This document shows, in pieces, positions 39,438 to 48,325 of a stretch of 64,000 nucleotides of DNA (position 1 is its first letter; each line of letters opens with the position of its first letter). The DNA lies in assembly GCA_020832445.1 (NCBI GenBank), contig JAFIEO010000088.1, forward strand, positions 1-64,000, read 5' to 3'. This stretch comes from Paracoccaceae bacterium (GTDB lineage: Bacteria; Pseudomonadota; Alphaproteobacteria; Rhodobacterales; Rhodobacteraceae). The notes beneath the pieces are model-generated. The model did not search any database and was not told where the DNA came from. It was given only the letters and a program-made list of their open reading frames with translations. Both the position numbers and the translations under genes were made by a program.

Positions 39438-39713
39438 ATGTTCAAGAAAACCATGACCTCGATTGCGGCACTTGCATTCATGACCGGCATCGCCACTGCA
39501 CAGATGGGCGCGACCGACATCGCGTGGACGATGGAAGACTTCATGATTGCCTTCCCCGAAGCAACGCCGGAACTGTTCGACGAAGTCGATACCAACAATG
39601 ATGGTGTGATTGACAGTTTTGAATATGAAGCGGCTGTTGAAGCCGGGTTGATTGATCCTGTCGAAGGCGGCGAAACCGCACCGCTTGAGGAAGAACCCGC
39701 ACCGCTTGACTGA
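39438..39713 (+). CDS. Secreted EF-hand protein
   Basis: A 91-residue precursor with a signal peptide (MFKKTMTSIAALAFMTGIATA) and one canonical EF-hand loop, DTNNDGVIDSFEYEAAVEAG (Ca2+ ligands D, N, D, I-backbone, D, E). The C-terminal tail is strongly acidic and Pro-rich (EGGETAPLEEEPAPLD). It probably binds calcium in the periplasm or outside the cell; partner unknown. The start is set by AGGAGAG. A strong stem-loop follows. Confidence 0.85.
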   Translation: MFKKTMTSIAALAFMTGIATAQMGATDIAWTMEDFMIAFPEATPELFDEVDTNNDGVIDSFEYEAAVEAGLIDPVEGGETAPLEEEPAPLD

Positions 39714-39797
39714 TCGGCGCGTCATCTGAACGCGCGGGCGGCAATCATATGCTGCAACATATGACTGCCAGATTGCCCCGCATGTAACGCAAGCCAA

Positions 39798-39827
39798 AAG
39801 CGACGCCGATAAAAATCGGCGTCGCTT
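39798..39827 (+). terminator. Terminator after the EF-hand gene
   Basis: A perfect 13-bp stem AAGCGACGCCGAT / ATCGGCGTCGCTT with an AAAA loop, followed by CAGTATTTC. It is 85 bases after the EF-hand stop; the symmetrical stem could act on both strands. Confidence 0.8.
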
Positions 39828-39870
39828 CAGTATTTCAAACAAATGTTATTTTGTCGAGGATAGTACCACG

Positions 39871-39897
39871 AAAAAAGCGGCGCCCCGAAAGGGCACC
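39871..39897 (-). terminator. Terminator of the rpsB-tsf operon
   Basis: On the minus strand GGTGCCC / GGGCGCC (one G-U) with a TTTCG loop, then GC and six T. It lies 130 bases beyond the tsf stop because a 106-base repeat element sits between. Confidence 0.75.
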
Positions 39898-39925
39898 ACT
39901 TTATAATCAAGCTGACAGTCGCGAT

Positions 39926-40031
39926 TAGAGCATATCACGTTCATTCGCATTCACGAGACATGCTCTAACTTATTGATTTCGCATGTCCAGGAAGCTCAAA
40001 GCAGGTTCCCACTTTTGAGCAACATGCTCTA
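39926..40031. repeat. RIME-like 106-base interspersed element, copy B
   Basis: Bounded by TAGAGCAT and ATGCTCTA, with an extra internal ATGCTCTA at 39960-39967, so the left third alone forms a hairpin; a second hairpin is GCTCAAA / TTTGAGC in the right half. It is about 90 percent identical to copy A at 31989. Its right end overlaps the last three bases of tsf: the tsf stop codon TAG is the first three bases of the element read on the minus strand. Confidence 0.88.
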
Positions 40032-40901
40032 ACCCTGAAGTTTTGCAACTTCGGCAGCGAAATCTTCTTCTTTTTTCTCAATACCTTCGCCAACTTCCAT
40101 ACGGATGAAGGACAGCACTTCGACGCCTGCATCGGCGGCAACTTCGGCAACGGTCTTGTCCGGGTCCATGACGAATTTCTGTCCAAGAAGTGTGACTTCT
40201 TCAAAGAATTTCTTCATGCGGCCTTCGATCATCTTTTCGATGACTGCTTCTGGCTTGCCGGATTCGCGTGCCTGTTCGGTCAGAACAGATTTTTCACGCT
40301 CGATCAGCGCAGGGTCCAGATCGGCTTGGGACAGTGATGCGGGGTTGGTGGCGGCAATATGCATTGCGATTTGCTTGCCGATACCGCTGTCTGTGCCTTT
40401 CAGCGCGACCAGAACACCGATTTTGCCCATTCCATCGGTGGCGGCGTTGTGGACATAGGCCGCAACCGCATCCCCTTCGACCAGCGCCATGCGACGCAGT
40501 GTCATGTTCTCGCCGATTTTCGCGATGGCGTCGGTCAGCACGGTCGAAACCGGTTTGCCGTCCAGTTCGGCCGCATTCAGCGCGTCCACATCGGACACGC
40601 TCAGCGCAACAGTGGTGATGCCGGAAACCATGCCCTGAAATTCGGCATTCTTGGCAACAAAATCGGTTTCGGAATTGATCTCGACTGCGACACCCTTGGT
40701 GCCGTCAACGGCCACGCCAACCAGCCCTTCGGCCGCAACACGACCGGATTTTTTCGCGGCCTTGGCCAACCCTTTGGTGCGCAGCCAGTCCTGTGCCGCT
40801 TCCATGTCGCCGTTGTTTTCAGTCAGCGCTTTTTTCGCGTCCATCATGCCTGCGCCTGTGGTTTCGCGCAGTTCTTTCACCATTGCAGCGGTGATGGTCA
40901 T
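40029..40901 (-). CDS. tsf: Elongation factor Ts
   Basis: A 290-residue nucleotide exchange factor for EF-Tu. N-terminal UBA-like domain [22 protein letters not shown], the core [13 protein letters not shown] motif that inserts near the EF-Tu nucleotide site, and C-terminal dimerisation and coiled parts. The end AEVAKLQG is followed directly by a TAG belonging to the interspersed repeat. It is 78 bases downstream of rpsB, the usual order. Normal length. Confidence 0.97.
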   Translation of the reverse strand: MTITAAMVKELRETTGAGMMDAKKALTENNGDMEAAQDWLRTKGLAKAAKKSGRVAAEGLVGVAVDGTKGVAVEINSETDFVAKNAEFQGMVSGITTVALSVSDVDALNAAELDGKPVSTVLTDAIAKIGENMTLRRMALVEGDAVAAYVHNAATDGMGKIGVLVALKGTDSGIGKQIAMHIAATNPASLSQADLDPALIEREKSVLTEQARESGKPEAVIEKMIEGRMKKFFEEVTLLGQKFVMDPDKTVAEVAADAGVEVLSFIRMEVGEGIEKKEEDFAAEVAKLQG

Positions 40902-40979
40902 TGTTCTTACTCCTGAAAAAGAAGGAAACAGAGGCGTTGAACCACGCCCCTGTCACAATTTCATGTCAAAAACTGGCGC

Positions 40980-41759
40980 TTACGCGTCCGAAGATTCAGC
41001 AACCGGTTCGGCCAGTGCTTCCTCTGTCGGGGTTTCTTCCAGTGCGCCGACATCGATACCGGCAGCGCCCATCTGCGCGCTCATCCCGTCAAGGGCGGCA
41101 CGGGCAACCAGATCGCAATACAGCGAAATCGCGCGCGATGCGTCGTCATTGCCGGGGATGATGTAATCAACACCATCGGGCGAGCAGTTTGTGTCAACCA
41201 CGGCCACAACGGGAATGCCCAGTTTGCGCGCTTCTGCGATGGCCAGATCTTCCTTGTTGACGTCGATGACGAACAGCAGGTTAGGGAGGCCACCCATATC
41301 GCGGATACCGCCAAGGCTGGCTTGCAGTTTCGCCTGCTCGCGTTCCATGCCAAGACGCTCTTTCTTGGTCAGGCCTTCGGCACCGCCATCAAGCTGCTCG
41401 TCAATGGATTTCAGCCGCGAAATCGACTGCGACACGGTTTTCCAGTTGGTCAGCGTGCCACCCAGCCAGCGGTGGTTCATGAAATATTGGGCAGAACGTT
41501 CAGCCGCATCGGCAATCGGTGCCTGTGCCTGACGTTTGGTGCCGACAAACAGCACACGCCCGCCTTTTGCAACGGTTTCGCGCACAACATTCAGTGCCGC
41601 GTCCAGCATGGGGACGGTTTGCGTCAGGTCCATGATGTGGATGCCGTTGCGTTCGCCATAAATATATGGCCCCATACGCGGGTTCCAGCGCTGTGTCTGG
41701 TGACCGAAGTGAACGCCAGCTTCCAAAAGCTGACGCAGTGTGAATTCAGGAAGCGCCAT
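40980..41759 (-). CDS. rpsB: 30S ribosomal protein S2
   Basis: A 259-residue protein of the small subunit, bound at the head-body junction. Signatures: [74 protein letters not shown], and [29 protein letters not shown]. The C-terminal tail is acidic ([20 protein letters not shown]). The start is MALPEF behind AAAGGAAAACGAT. The 245-base upstream gap is shared with a divergent methyltransferase gene and may hold an S2 leader, which I cannot delimit. Confidence 0.97.
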   Translation of the reverse strand: MALPEFTLRQLLEAGVHFGHQTQRWNPRMGPYIYGERNGIHIMDLTQTVPMLDAALNVVRETVAKGGRVLFVGTKRQAQAPIADAAERSAQYFMNHRWLGGTLTNWKTVSQSISRLKSIDEQLDGGAEGLTKKERLGMEREQAKLQASLGGIRDMGGLPNLLFVIDVNKEDLAIAEARKLGIPVVAVVDTNCSPDGVDYIIPGNDDASRAISLYCDLVARAALDGMSAQMGAAGIDVGALEETPTEEALAEPVAESSDA

Positions 41760-42004
41760 ATCGTTTTCCTTTCCGGTTTGCGCCTGGGTAGGGGATTTGA
41801 AGGCCATTGCCTCAACCGGTGGACCTTGGGGGATGTCTGTCCCTTGGCCCTGCCCCTACCTGTGAAGTGGCGCTGCATTAGCGGCTTTACGGTGTGCGCG
41901 CAAGGGCCTTTGATACGGCAAGGCCCGAATACCTTATGCCCGCTTGACCGGATTTGTTTCGCGCGCCACTGTAGGCACCGCAGTTGATAACCAGTGGAAT
42001 GAGT

Positions 42005-42802
42005 ATGGACCAGTTCAATGTTGCCCGCGCCATGGCGCAAATGTCAGAAGCTGCACAGTTTTATGACTTGCGCGAGCGCGAGGGGCGCAAAGTATCTGCG
42101 CGGCAGTTGCGGCAGCTTTTCTACGGGTTGCAGCGGGCATTGAAACCCGCCCAGTTTGTTGAGGCGGGCGCACATAACGCCGCCACATCATTGAAAATCC
42201 GCGATGTGTCGCCGGATACAACAGTGATCGCGTTTGAAGCAAACCCTTATAACTTCAACAAGTTCACCGCCAGAACGGATTTTGCCGCAGCGGGCGTCGA
42301 CTACCGGTTGACGGCCCTGACCGACGAGGACGGCCCTGTCACCTTTAATGTGCTGGTTGAAGAAGGCGGCGTTGCGCGCGCCCCCGCATCAGGGCGCAGT
42401 TCGCTGCTGATACGCACAGATGCAAGCGCGCGCCATGAAGAAGTGACCGTCGCAGGCACGACGCTGGACGCCTGCATCGGCGACCAGTCCGGCACCGTGG
42501 CGCTCTGGGTCGATGTCGAAGGGGCGGCGGGAAAACTGCTTGCGGGGGCTGCACGCACCCTGCCCCGCGTGCAATCCATGATGATCGAAGTTGAAACCCG
42601 CGCCTTCTGGTCCGGCCAGTGGCTGCACACCGATATTTGTGCGCATCTGATGGGGCTGGGGCTGATTCCCGTCGCGCGCGATTTCGAATTCCGCCACCAG
42701 TTCAACATTTTGTTTGTGCATCCGGCGGTTCTGGCCGACGCCCAGGCCTTGGCTGTGCTGGAGCAGTTTTTCAGCGCCCGCGCACATAAAAACGCAGGGT
42801 GA
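42005..42802 (+). CDS. FkbM family methyltransferase
   Basis: A 265-residue SAM-dependent methyltransferase-like protein: FVEAGAHNAATSLKI (motif I), VIAFEANPYNFNKF (motif II acid), YRLTALTDEDGPVTFNV, and VALWVDVEGAAGKLLAGAARTLPRVQSMMIEVE typical of FkbM. Members often O-methylate sugars or small molecules. The start could be this ATG or one two codons earlier; GGAATGAGT precedes. Neighbours are unrelated housekeeping genes, so the substrate is open. Confidence 0.8.
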   Translation: MDQFNVARAMAQMSEAAQFYDLREREGRKVSARQLRQLFYGLQRALKPAQFVEAGAHNAATSLKIRDVSPDTTVIAFEANPYNFNKFTARTDFAAAGVDYRLTALTDEDGPVTFNVLVEEGGVARAPASGRSSLLIRTDASARHEEVTVAGTTLDACIGDQSGTVALWVDVEGAAGKLLAGAARTLPRVQSMMIEVETRAFWSGQWLHTDICAHLMGLGLIPVARDFEFRHQFNILFVHPAVLADAQALAVLEQFFSARAHKNAG

Positions 42803-42815
42803 TGGCGAACTGCGG

Positions 42816-43523
42816 CTACTTGGCGAATGCGGCTGTCAGGGCCAGTTCGAACATGCCCTCAAACCCCTGTTCACGGTCCAGCGATGTCAGGTGCTCGCCC
42901 CGCAGCAAATGGTCCGACACTGTCATCACGGCCAGCGCGCGCGCGCCAAAACGGGCTGCAACCGCGTATAATTCCGCCGCTTCCATCTCGACCGCCAGAA
43001 CGCCGTGGCGGGTCATGATCGCGTTCAGGTCGGGGCGTTCGTCATAGAATGTGTCGGAGCTGTAGATATTGCCCACATGCACCGGCAACCCAAGGGCACA
43101 GGCCGCATCATGGGCCGCGCGCAACAGGCCGAAATCTGCACAAGGTGCGAACTGCACGTCCCTGAACAGCGGCTTGGAGGGGGTGGATATGGTTGTGCAG
43201 GTCTGGGCCAGCACGATGTCGCGCAAATTCATATGCTCTTGCATCGCGCCGGTGGACCCAACACGAATAAGCGTGCGCGCGCCATAATCGTGCAGCAGTT
43301 CATGCGCATAAATCGACATTGACGCCATGCCCATGCCGGAGGCGTGAATGCTGACACGGTGACCGCGCCATGTGCCGGTATAGCCCAGCATACCGCGCAC
43401 CTGATTGACACATTCAGCGCCCGTCAAAAACCGTTCCGCCGCCCATTTTGCGCGCATCGGATCGCCCGGCATCAGGACTGTTTGCGCAATTTCCCCCGGC
43501 TTCGCCCCGATATGAACTGTCAT
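42816..43523 (-). CDS. deoD: Purine nucleoside phosphorylase, DeoD type
   Basis: A 235-residue hexameric phosphorylase splitting (deoxy)purine nucleosides to base plus (deoxy)ribose 1-phosphate. Signatures: [47 protein letters not shown] (phosphate site), [32 protein letters not shown]. Normal length. Divergent from hisB. It complements adenine deaminase in purine salvage. Confidence 0.95.
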   Translation of the reverse strand: MTVHIGAKPGEIAQTVLMPGDPMRAKWAAERFLTGAECVNQVRGMLGYTGTWRGHRVSIHASGMGMASMSIYAHELLHDYGARTLIRVGSTGAMQEHMNLRDIVLAQTCTTISTPSKPLFRDVQFAPCADFGLLRAAHDAACALGLPVHVGNIYSSDTFYDERPDLNAIMTRHGVLAVEMEAAELYAVAARFGARALAVMTVSDHLLRGEHLTSLDREQGFEGMFELALTAAFAK

Positions 43524-43608
43524 CTGCGCCCCTTTTCATATGTTGCGCCCAGATTGCCCCCTTCCCCCGACCCGCGCAAGCGCCTATACCACGCACGCAT
43601 GCCCAGAT

Positions 43609-43638
43609 AGACAGAATGAAGGCCAGACAGAATGAAGG
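43609..43638 (+). repeat. Tandem duplication in the hisB leader
   Basis: Two copies of AGACAGAATGAAGG with a 16-base period; the second supplies the hisB ribosome site, so the leader carries two equal Shine-Dalgarno-like elements. Each copy also has an ATG not in frame with hisB to any useful extent. Confidence 0.75.
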
Positions 43639-43645
43639 ATTGCCC

Positions 43646-44233
43646 ATGCGCGAGGCTTTGATCACCCGCAAAACCGCCGAGACCGAAATTTCGGCCCGCA
43701 TCAATCTGGACGGAAGCGGCGCTTATGACATTCAGACCGGCGTGGGGTTCTTCGATCACATGCTGGACCAGCTTGCGCGCCATTCGCTGATCGACATCAC
43801 GCTGAAAGCTGCGGGCGACCTGCATGTCGATGATCACCACACTGTCGAGGATTGCGGCATAGCGCTGGGTCAGGCGATTGCGCAGGCCTTGGGCGACAAG
43901 CGCGGTATCCGGCGCTATGGTGAATGCCATCTGCCCATGGATGATGCGCAGGTCCGCTGCGCGCTGGATCTGTCGGCGCGGCCCTATCTGGTGTGGAATG
44001 TGAATTTTCCGACCGCGAAAATCGGCGCATTCGACACCGAACTGGTGCGCGAGTTCTTTCAGGCGCTGGCCACGCATGGCGGGATTACCCTGCATATCGA
44101 CCAGTTGCACGGCATCAACAGCCACCACATTGCCGAGGCGGCCTTCAAGGCGGTTGCACGCGCGTTGCGCATGGCCGTGGAAACCGACCCGCGCAAAGGC
44201 GATGCGATCCCGTCCACCAAGGGGGCATTGTAG
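43646..44233 (+). CDS. hisB: Imidazoleglycerol-phosphate dehydratase
   Basis: A 195-residue manganese enzyme of histidine synthesis, dehydrating IGP to imidazole-acetol phosphate. Metal-site motifs [46 protein letters not shown]. Monofunctional type, normal length. It is 6 bases upstream of hisH, so co-transcribed. hisA and hisF are not downstream. Confidence 0.96.
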   Translation: MREALITRKTAETEISARINLDGSGAYDIQTGVGFFDHMLDQLARHSLIDITLKAAGDLHVDDHHTVEDCGIALGQAIAQALGDKRGIRRYGECHLPMDDAQVRCALDLSARPYLVWNVNFPTAKIGAFDTELVREFFQALATHGGITLHIDQLHGINSHHIAEAAFKAVARALRMAVETDPRKGDAIPSTKGAL

Positions 44234-44239
44234 GCGCAT

Positions 44240-44878
44240 ATGCTGACAGTTCTGGTTGATTACGAAAGCGGCAATCTGCATTCCGCCGAAAAAGCGTTTC
44301 AGCGCATGTCGGCCGAGACAGGTGCAGGCAATGTGCTGGTCAGTGCGCGCGCCGAAGATGTGGCGCGCGCAACCCGCATCGTGCTGCCCGGCGATGGCGC
44401 CTATCCCGCCTGTCGTCGCGCGCTGGGGGCGGTAGACGGGCTGACCGAAGCGCTGGAAGAGGCCGTGCTGAAGCGCGCAGTGCCGTTTATGGGCATTTGC
44501 GTGGGCATGCAGATGCTGGCAAGTATGGGGCGCGAATATGAAGATGTGGCCGGTCTGGACTGGATCGGCGGCGAAGTCGTGCGCATTGCCCCCGATAACC
44601 CCGCGCTGAAAGTGCCGCATATGGGCTGGAATGATCTGGTGATCGACCGTGCCCATCCGGTGCTGGAAGGCGTCAGCAGCGGGGATCACGCCTATTTCGT
44701 GCACAGCTACCAGTTTCGCGTGGCCGACCCTGCGCATTTGCTGGCACATGTCGATTATGACGGGCCGGTGACCGCGATTGTGGCGCGCGACAATATTGTC
44801 GGCACGCAGTTTCACCCTGAAAAATCGCAGGCCACTGGCCTGCGGATGATTGCGAATTTCTTGCGCTGGACACCTTAA
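44240..44878 (+). CDS. hisH: Imidazole glycerol phosphate synthase subunit HisH
   Basis: A 212-residue glutaminase that supplies ammonia to HisF. Class I amidotransferase with the nucleophile Cys in PFMGICVGMQMLA, the PHMGWNDL block, YFVHSYQF, and the His/Glu pair in GTQFHPEKSQ. Normal length. Its partner HisF is not in the window: a repeat element and rluB follow instead of hisA-hisF. Confidence 0.96.
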   Translation: MLTVLVDYESGNLHSAEKAFQRMSAETGAGNVLVSARAEDVARATRIVLPGDGAYPACRRALGAVDGLTEALEEAVLKRAVPFMGICVGMQMLASMGREYEDVAGLDWIGGEVVRIAPDNPALKVPHMGWNDLVIDRAHPVLEGVSSGDHAYFVHSYQFRVADPAHLLAHVDYDGPVTAIVARDNIVGTQFHPEKSQATGLRMIANFLRWTP

Positions 44879-44888
44879 GGCGATGTGC

Positions 44889-44953
44889 GGGGGCGCTGCC
44901 CCCTCTTGGGCCTTTGGCCCAATTCACCCCCGGAGTATTTTTGGCAAGATGAA
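44889..44953 (+). repeat. Composite intergenic element with 21-base repeat, copy 3
   Basis: Two hairpins, GGGGGC-GCT-GCCCCC (44889-44903) and TTGGGCC-TTT-GGCCCAA (44906-44922), then TTCACCCC and the exact 21-mer at 44933-44953. The same order of parts occurs inverted at 62330-62393. The element sits between hisH and rluB; its GC hairpins may end hisH transcripts. Confidence 0.88.
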
Positions 44954-44969
44954 ACCTATGGAGGGGCAG

Positions 44970-46001
44970 ATGCCCGAGGACGGATCACGCATTGCCAAGG
45001 TTCTGGCCCGCGCAGGTGTCGCATCGCGCCGCGAGGCCGAGGTGATGATCACCGCAGGCCGCGTTGCGGTGAATGGCAAACGCATTGACAGCCCCGCGTT
45101 GAATGTCACCGCGCGCGACCGCATCAGCGTTGATGGCAAACCGCTTGCCGCGGCGGAACCCGCGCGACTGTGGATGTATCACAAGCCGCTGGGACTGGTG
45201 ACAACAACGCGGGACGAACAGGGCCGCCAGACGGTGTTTGACGCCCTGCCCGACGATATGCCCCGCGTTATGTCAATCGGGCGGCTGGACCTGAATTCTG
45301 AGGGGTTGTTGCTGCTGACCAATGACGGTGATCTGAAACGCCGTCTGGAACTGCCCAGCACCGGCTGGCTGCGCAAATATCGCGTTCGCGTGAATGGCAC
45401 CCCCACGGATGACATGCTGGCCCCCCTGCGCGACGGTGTGAAAATAGAAGGCGAGCGGTTCCAGCCCATGATCGTCAGCATTGACCGCCAGCAAGGCGCC
45501 AATGCGTGGCTGACCATCGGCATTCGCGAAGGCAGGAACCGCGAAATCCGCCGCGCCATGGATCATGTCGGTCTAAGCGTGAACCGCCTGATCCGTGTCA
45601 GCTATGGCCCGTTTCAACTGGGGCAGCTGGCCAAAGGTGCTGTGGCTGAAGTGAAATCGCGTGTCTTGCGCGAGCAGCTTGGTGAAGCGGCCCCGCACGA
45701 AGACGTGGTCGTCAAGGGCAAGAAGCCAAGGCCCGCAGGCTTGAAACCCGCAGGGCAGAAACCATCGGGACCAAAGCCGTTCGCGCAAAAGTCACAGGGC
45801 AAGCGGCCCACGAAACCCGACAGTAAGGCGCCAGACACAGGGCCGCGCAAAGGGCCGCGCACTGGGCCAGACAAAGCACCAGGCACGGGGCCACGCCCCC
45901 AGCGCGCCAACAGCGCGTCCCGCACCGCCACCACCCGCAGCGCAGGTCCGGCCAAGGAGATGGCCGGCAAACCCGCCCGCCCCCCGAAATCAAAGCGTTA
46001 G
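44970..46001 (+). CDS. rluB: 23S rRNA pseudouridine synthase, RluB type
   Basis: A 343-residue RsuA/RluB-family enzyme. S4 RNA-binding domain at about 7-55 (RIAKVLARAGVASRREAEVMITAGRVAVNG); catalytic domain with Asp at about 107 in SIGRLDLNSEGLLLLTND and GIREGRNREIRRAMDHVG. The last 100 residues are a low-complexity Lys/Pro/Gly/Arg tail (repeated KPAGxKPxGPKP and GPRKGPRTGPDKAPGTGP), likely disordered and RNA-binding. The start MPEDGSR follows GAGGGGCAG; earlier ATGs lie inside the repeat element. The family modifies U2605-region uridine in 23S rRNA. Confidence 0.92.
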   Translation: MPEDGSRIAKVLARAGVASRREAEVMITAGRVAVNGKRIDSPALNVTARDRISVDGKPLAAAEPARLWMYHKPLGLVTTTRDEQGRQTVFDALPDDMPRVMSIGRLDLNSEGLLLLTNDGDLKRRLELPSTGWLRKYRVRVNGTPTDDMLAPLRDGVKIEGERFQPMIVSIDRQQGANAWLTIGIREGRNREIRRAMDHVGLSVNRLIRVSYGPFQLGQLAKGAVAEVKSRVLREQLGEAAPHEDVVVKGKKPRPAGLKPAGQKPSGPKPFAQKSQGKRPTKPDSKAPDTGPRKGPRTGPDKAPGTGPRPQRANSASRTATTRSAGPAKEMAGKPARPPKSKR

Positions 46002-46115
46002 GCCACCAAAGTCAGAGATTCCGCTTATCTGCGGTGCGGCTGGTAATCCATCCTTTCAATCTGGTTCATCAGCTTTTATATTTTAGTCTTGTTCGGCCTA
46101 TATATCGGGGATCAG

Positions 46116-46193
46116 ATGACTACGGGATTGCAAAAGACATCCTACGCGCTTCTTCTGGCCTTGATCGTGTATGTAGCCATTATAGGGGGCTAG
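46116..46193 (+). CDS. 25-residue membrane micropeptide
   Basis: ATG-initiated frame MTTGLQKTSYALLLALIVYV followed by AIIGG, preceded by GGGGATCAG. The chain is one predicted membrane helix with a short polar N-terminus. Its TAG is separated from the XpaC start by only three bases (TAG-AAG-ATG), the spacing expected for translational coupling. No homologue can be checked here; the ribosome site, spacing and hydrophobic pattern are the whole case. Confidence 0.5.
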   Translation: MTTGLQKTSYALLLALIVYVAIIGG

Positions 46194-46196
46194 AAG

Positions 46197-47060
46197 ATGA
46201 CCCAGCGTTTTGGTGGACGTTTCAGCCCCAATGCTGACCAACGCCCCCTTGCATCTGCGCCAGTCCGCCCCCATCCGGTGGGCGCGCGGGTCAATCTGCT
46301 GTTTGTGGTGCCGTTTGCCTTTGCCATCCGCGCGTTTTTCAATGATCCGGTCGGGCTTGCGCTGAACCTTGGCGCGTTCGCGGTGCTGATGCTGGCGGCA
46401 TGGCTGACCCGCGAAGGGGTTCTTGCACAGGCGGCCTATGAGGCGCGCAAGATCGCACGCAGGCCCGCCATTCCGCGCAAAATATTTGCATCAGTCCTGA
46501 CAGGCGGCGGGCTGGCATTGGCAGGGTTGTCGGGCGGCCTGGGCGCTGCGCTTATATTCGGCATATTGGGCGCAGTTCTGCATTTCGGGGCTTTCGGGCC
46601 GGACCCGTTGAGCGATAAGGGCATGGAAGGTGTAGACACGTTCCAGACCGACCGCGTCACACGCGCGGTTGAGGAGGCGGAGACCCACCTGTCGGCCATG
46701 CAAGACGCCATCAAGCGCAGCGGGGACCGCGCGCTGGCCGGTCGGGTCGAAAGTTTTGGCGCGACACTCCGGCAATTGTTCCGTGCGGTCGAGCACGACC
46801 CCAGACGCCTGAGTGTGGCGCGGCGCTATCTTGGAATTTACCTGATTGGCGCGCGGGATGCGACGGTCAAGTTCGCCGATCTTTATGTGCGGAACCGCGA
46901 CCAGCAAGCGCGCGTTGAATATCTGGCACTTCTGGATGATCTTGAAAACCGCTTCGCGCTGCGCCGCGAAGCCTTGCTGGAAGATGACCGCACCGATCTG
47001 GAGATCGAGATAGAAGTCTTGCGCGAACGGCTGGAGCGTGAAGGTCTGCGCGCAGAGTAA
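46197..47060 (+). CDS. XpaC-like protein (5-bromo-4-chloroindolyl phosphate hydrolysis family)
   Basis: A 287-residue protein of the XpaC family. Two hydrophobic blocks lie at about 30-70 (LLFVVPFAFAIRAFF...LGAFAVLMLAAWL) and 98-128 (FASVLTGGGLALAGLSGGLGAALIFGILGAVLHF). A cytosolic helical domain follows (DRVTRAVEEAETHLSAMQDAIKRSGDRALAGRVESF, ARRYLGIYLIGARDATVKFADLYVRNRDQQARVEYLALLDDLENRFALRREALL). Despite the family name no phosphatase motif is visible. In Bacillus subtilis xpaC pairs with a telA homologue (yaaN); here telA is 49 bases downstream. Confidence 0.85.
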   Translation: MTQRFGGRFSPNADQRPLASAPVRPHPVGARVNLLFVVPFAFAIRAFFNDPVGLALNLGAFAVLMLAAWLTREGVLAQAAYEARKIARRPAIPRKIFASVLTGGGLALAGLSGGLGAALIFGILGAVLHFGAFGPDPLSDKGMEGVDTFQTDRVTRAVEEAETHLSAMQDAIKRSGDRALAGRVESFGATLRQLFRAVEHDPRRLSVARRYLGIYLIGARDATVKFADLYVRNRDQQARVEYLALLDDLENRFALRREALLEDDRTDLEIEIEVLRERLEREGLRAE

Positions 47061-47109
47061 AGTATGATTTATTTTTGTTTAGTTTACACAGTATGAGAGG
47101 AACACTGCA

Positions 47110-48303
47110 ATGTCAGACGCCATCCGCCAAGAGGCCGCGAGCCTTACCAAAGAGATAGACGCTGTGGTGGCGATGCCTCTGGCAGACCCTGCAACAGATA
47201 TGCCCAGTCTTGAAAGCGCGCCCGCAACGGATGCCGACGCCATTAAGGCGCGTATGGGTGAAATCGACATGGGATCGACCAGCACCATCATTGGCTTCGG
47301 GTCGCGTGCGCAGATGGATCTGCAACAGATATCGCAGGCGATGCTGGCAGATGTGAAGAACAAGGATCTGGGACCGGCAGGCGACGGTTTGCGCGAAATG
47401 GTGTCTACATTGCGCGGGTTTTCGGTTAGTGAACTGGACACCCGCCGCAAGCGCAGCTGGTGGGAACGCCTGACCGGTGCTGCGGCGCCCATGGTGAAAT
47501 TTCAGGAACGCTACAACACCGTTCAATCCCAGATCGACCGGATTACGGGAAGTTTGCTGAACCACGAAACCGCGCTGTTGAAGGACATCAAGGCGCTGGA
47601 CAAGCTGTATGAAAAAACGCTGGAATTCTATCATGAACTGGCGATCTATATTGCTGCGGGCGAAGCCAAGCTGAAGGAACTTGACGCAACAGATATTCCG
47701 GCAAAGGAAGCCGAAGTTGCCGCCGCGGATGAAAGCGACAAGGTGCTGAAAGCGCAGGAATTGCGCGATATTCGTGCCGCACGCGATGATCTGGAACGCC
47801 GCGTGCATGACCTGAAGCTGACACGTCAGGTGACGATGCAATCGCTGCCCTCCATCCGGCTGGTGCAGGAAAATGACAAAAGCCTTGTCACCAAGATCAA
47901 CTCCACACTGGTCAACACTGTGCCGCTTTGGGAAACGCAACTGGCGCAGGCACTGACAATCCAACGCTCGCGCGAAGCGGCACAGGCGGTGCGTGCGGCC
48001 AATGACCTGACCAATGAATTGCTGACCTCGAACGCCGAGAACCTGCGCGATGCCAACCGCGAAGTGCGCGAGGAAATCGAGCGCGGCGTGTTTGATATTG
48101 AAGCGGTCAGACAGGCGAATGAAACCCTTATCGCCACAATCGAGGACAGTTTGCAGATTGCCGATGAAGGGCGCACAAAGCGTGCTGCGGCAGAAGAAGA
48201 ACTGACCCGCATGGAAGCTGATCTGCGCAAATCCCTGTCATCTGCGCGGTCATCTGCCCGCGATGGTGACACTGTGGCGGATGCTGGTTCGCAAAAGGCA
48301 TGA
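47110..48303 (+). CDS. telA: TelA family toxic anion resistance protein
   Basis: A 397-residue soluble, largely alpha-helical protein. Family features: GFGSRAQMDLQQISQAMLADVKNKDLG, a WWERLTG block, YNTVQSQIDRITGSLLNHETALLKDIKALDKLYEKTLEFYHELAIYIAAGEAKL, and TRQVTMQSLPSIRLVQENDKSLVTKINSTLVNTVPLWETQLAQALTI. The C-terminus is coiled-coil-like. TelA members were named for tellurite resistance, but many act in general envelope stress. It is co-directional with XpaC and a DUF2927 gene, with short gaps. Confidence 0.93.
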   Translation: MSDAIRQEAASLTKEIDAVVAMPLADPATDMPSLESAPATDADAIKARMGEIDMGSTSTIIGFGSRAQMDLQQISQAMLADVKNKDLGPAGDGLREMVSTLRGFSVSELDTRRKRSWWERLTGAAAPMVKFQERYNTVQSQIDRITGSLLNHETALLKDIKALDKLYEKTLEFYHELAIYIAAGEAKLKELDATDIPAKEAEVAAADESDKVLKAQELRDIRAARDDLERRVHDLKLTRQVTMQSLPSIRLVQENDKSLVTKINSTLVNTVPLWETQLAQALTIQRSREAAQAVRAANDLTNELLTSNAENLRDANREVREEIERGVFDIEAVRQANETLIATIEDSLQIADEGRTKRAAAEEELTRMEADLRKSLSSARSSARDGDTVADAGSQKA

Positions 48304-48325
48304 TCTGATGGTTTGGGGGCGTGAC

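Noticed and set aside
43520-44815. 431-codon minus-strand frame across hisB and hisH
   Set aside because: Antisense shadow of two certain genes; composition biased to His, Ala and Arg.
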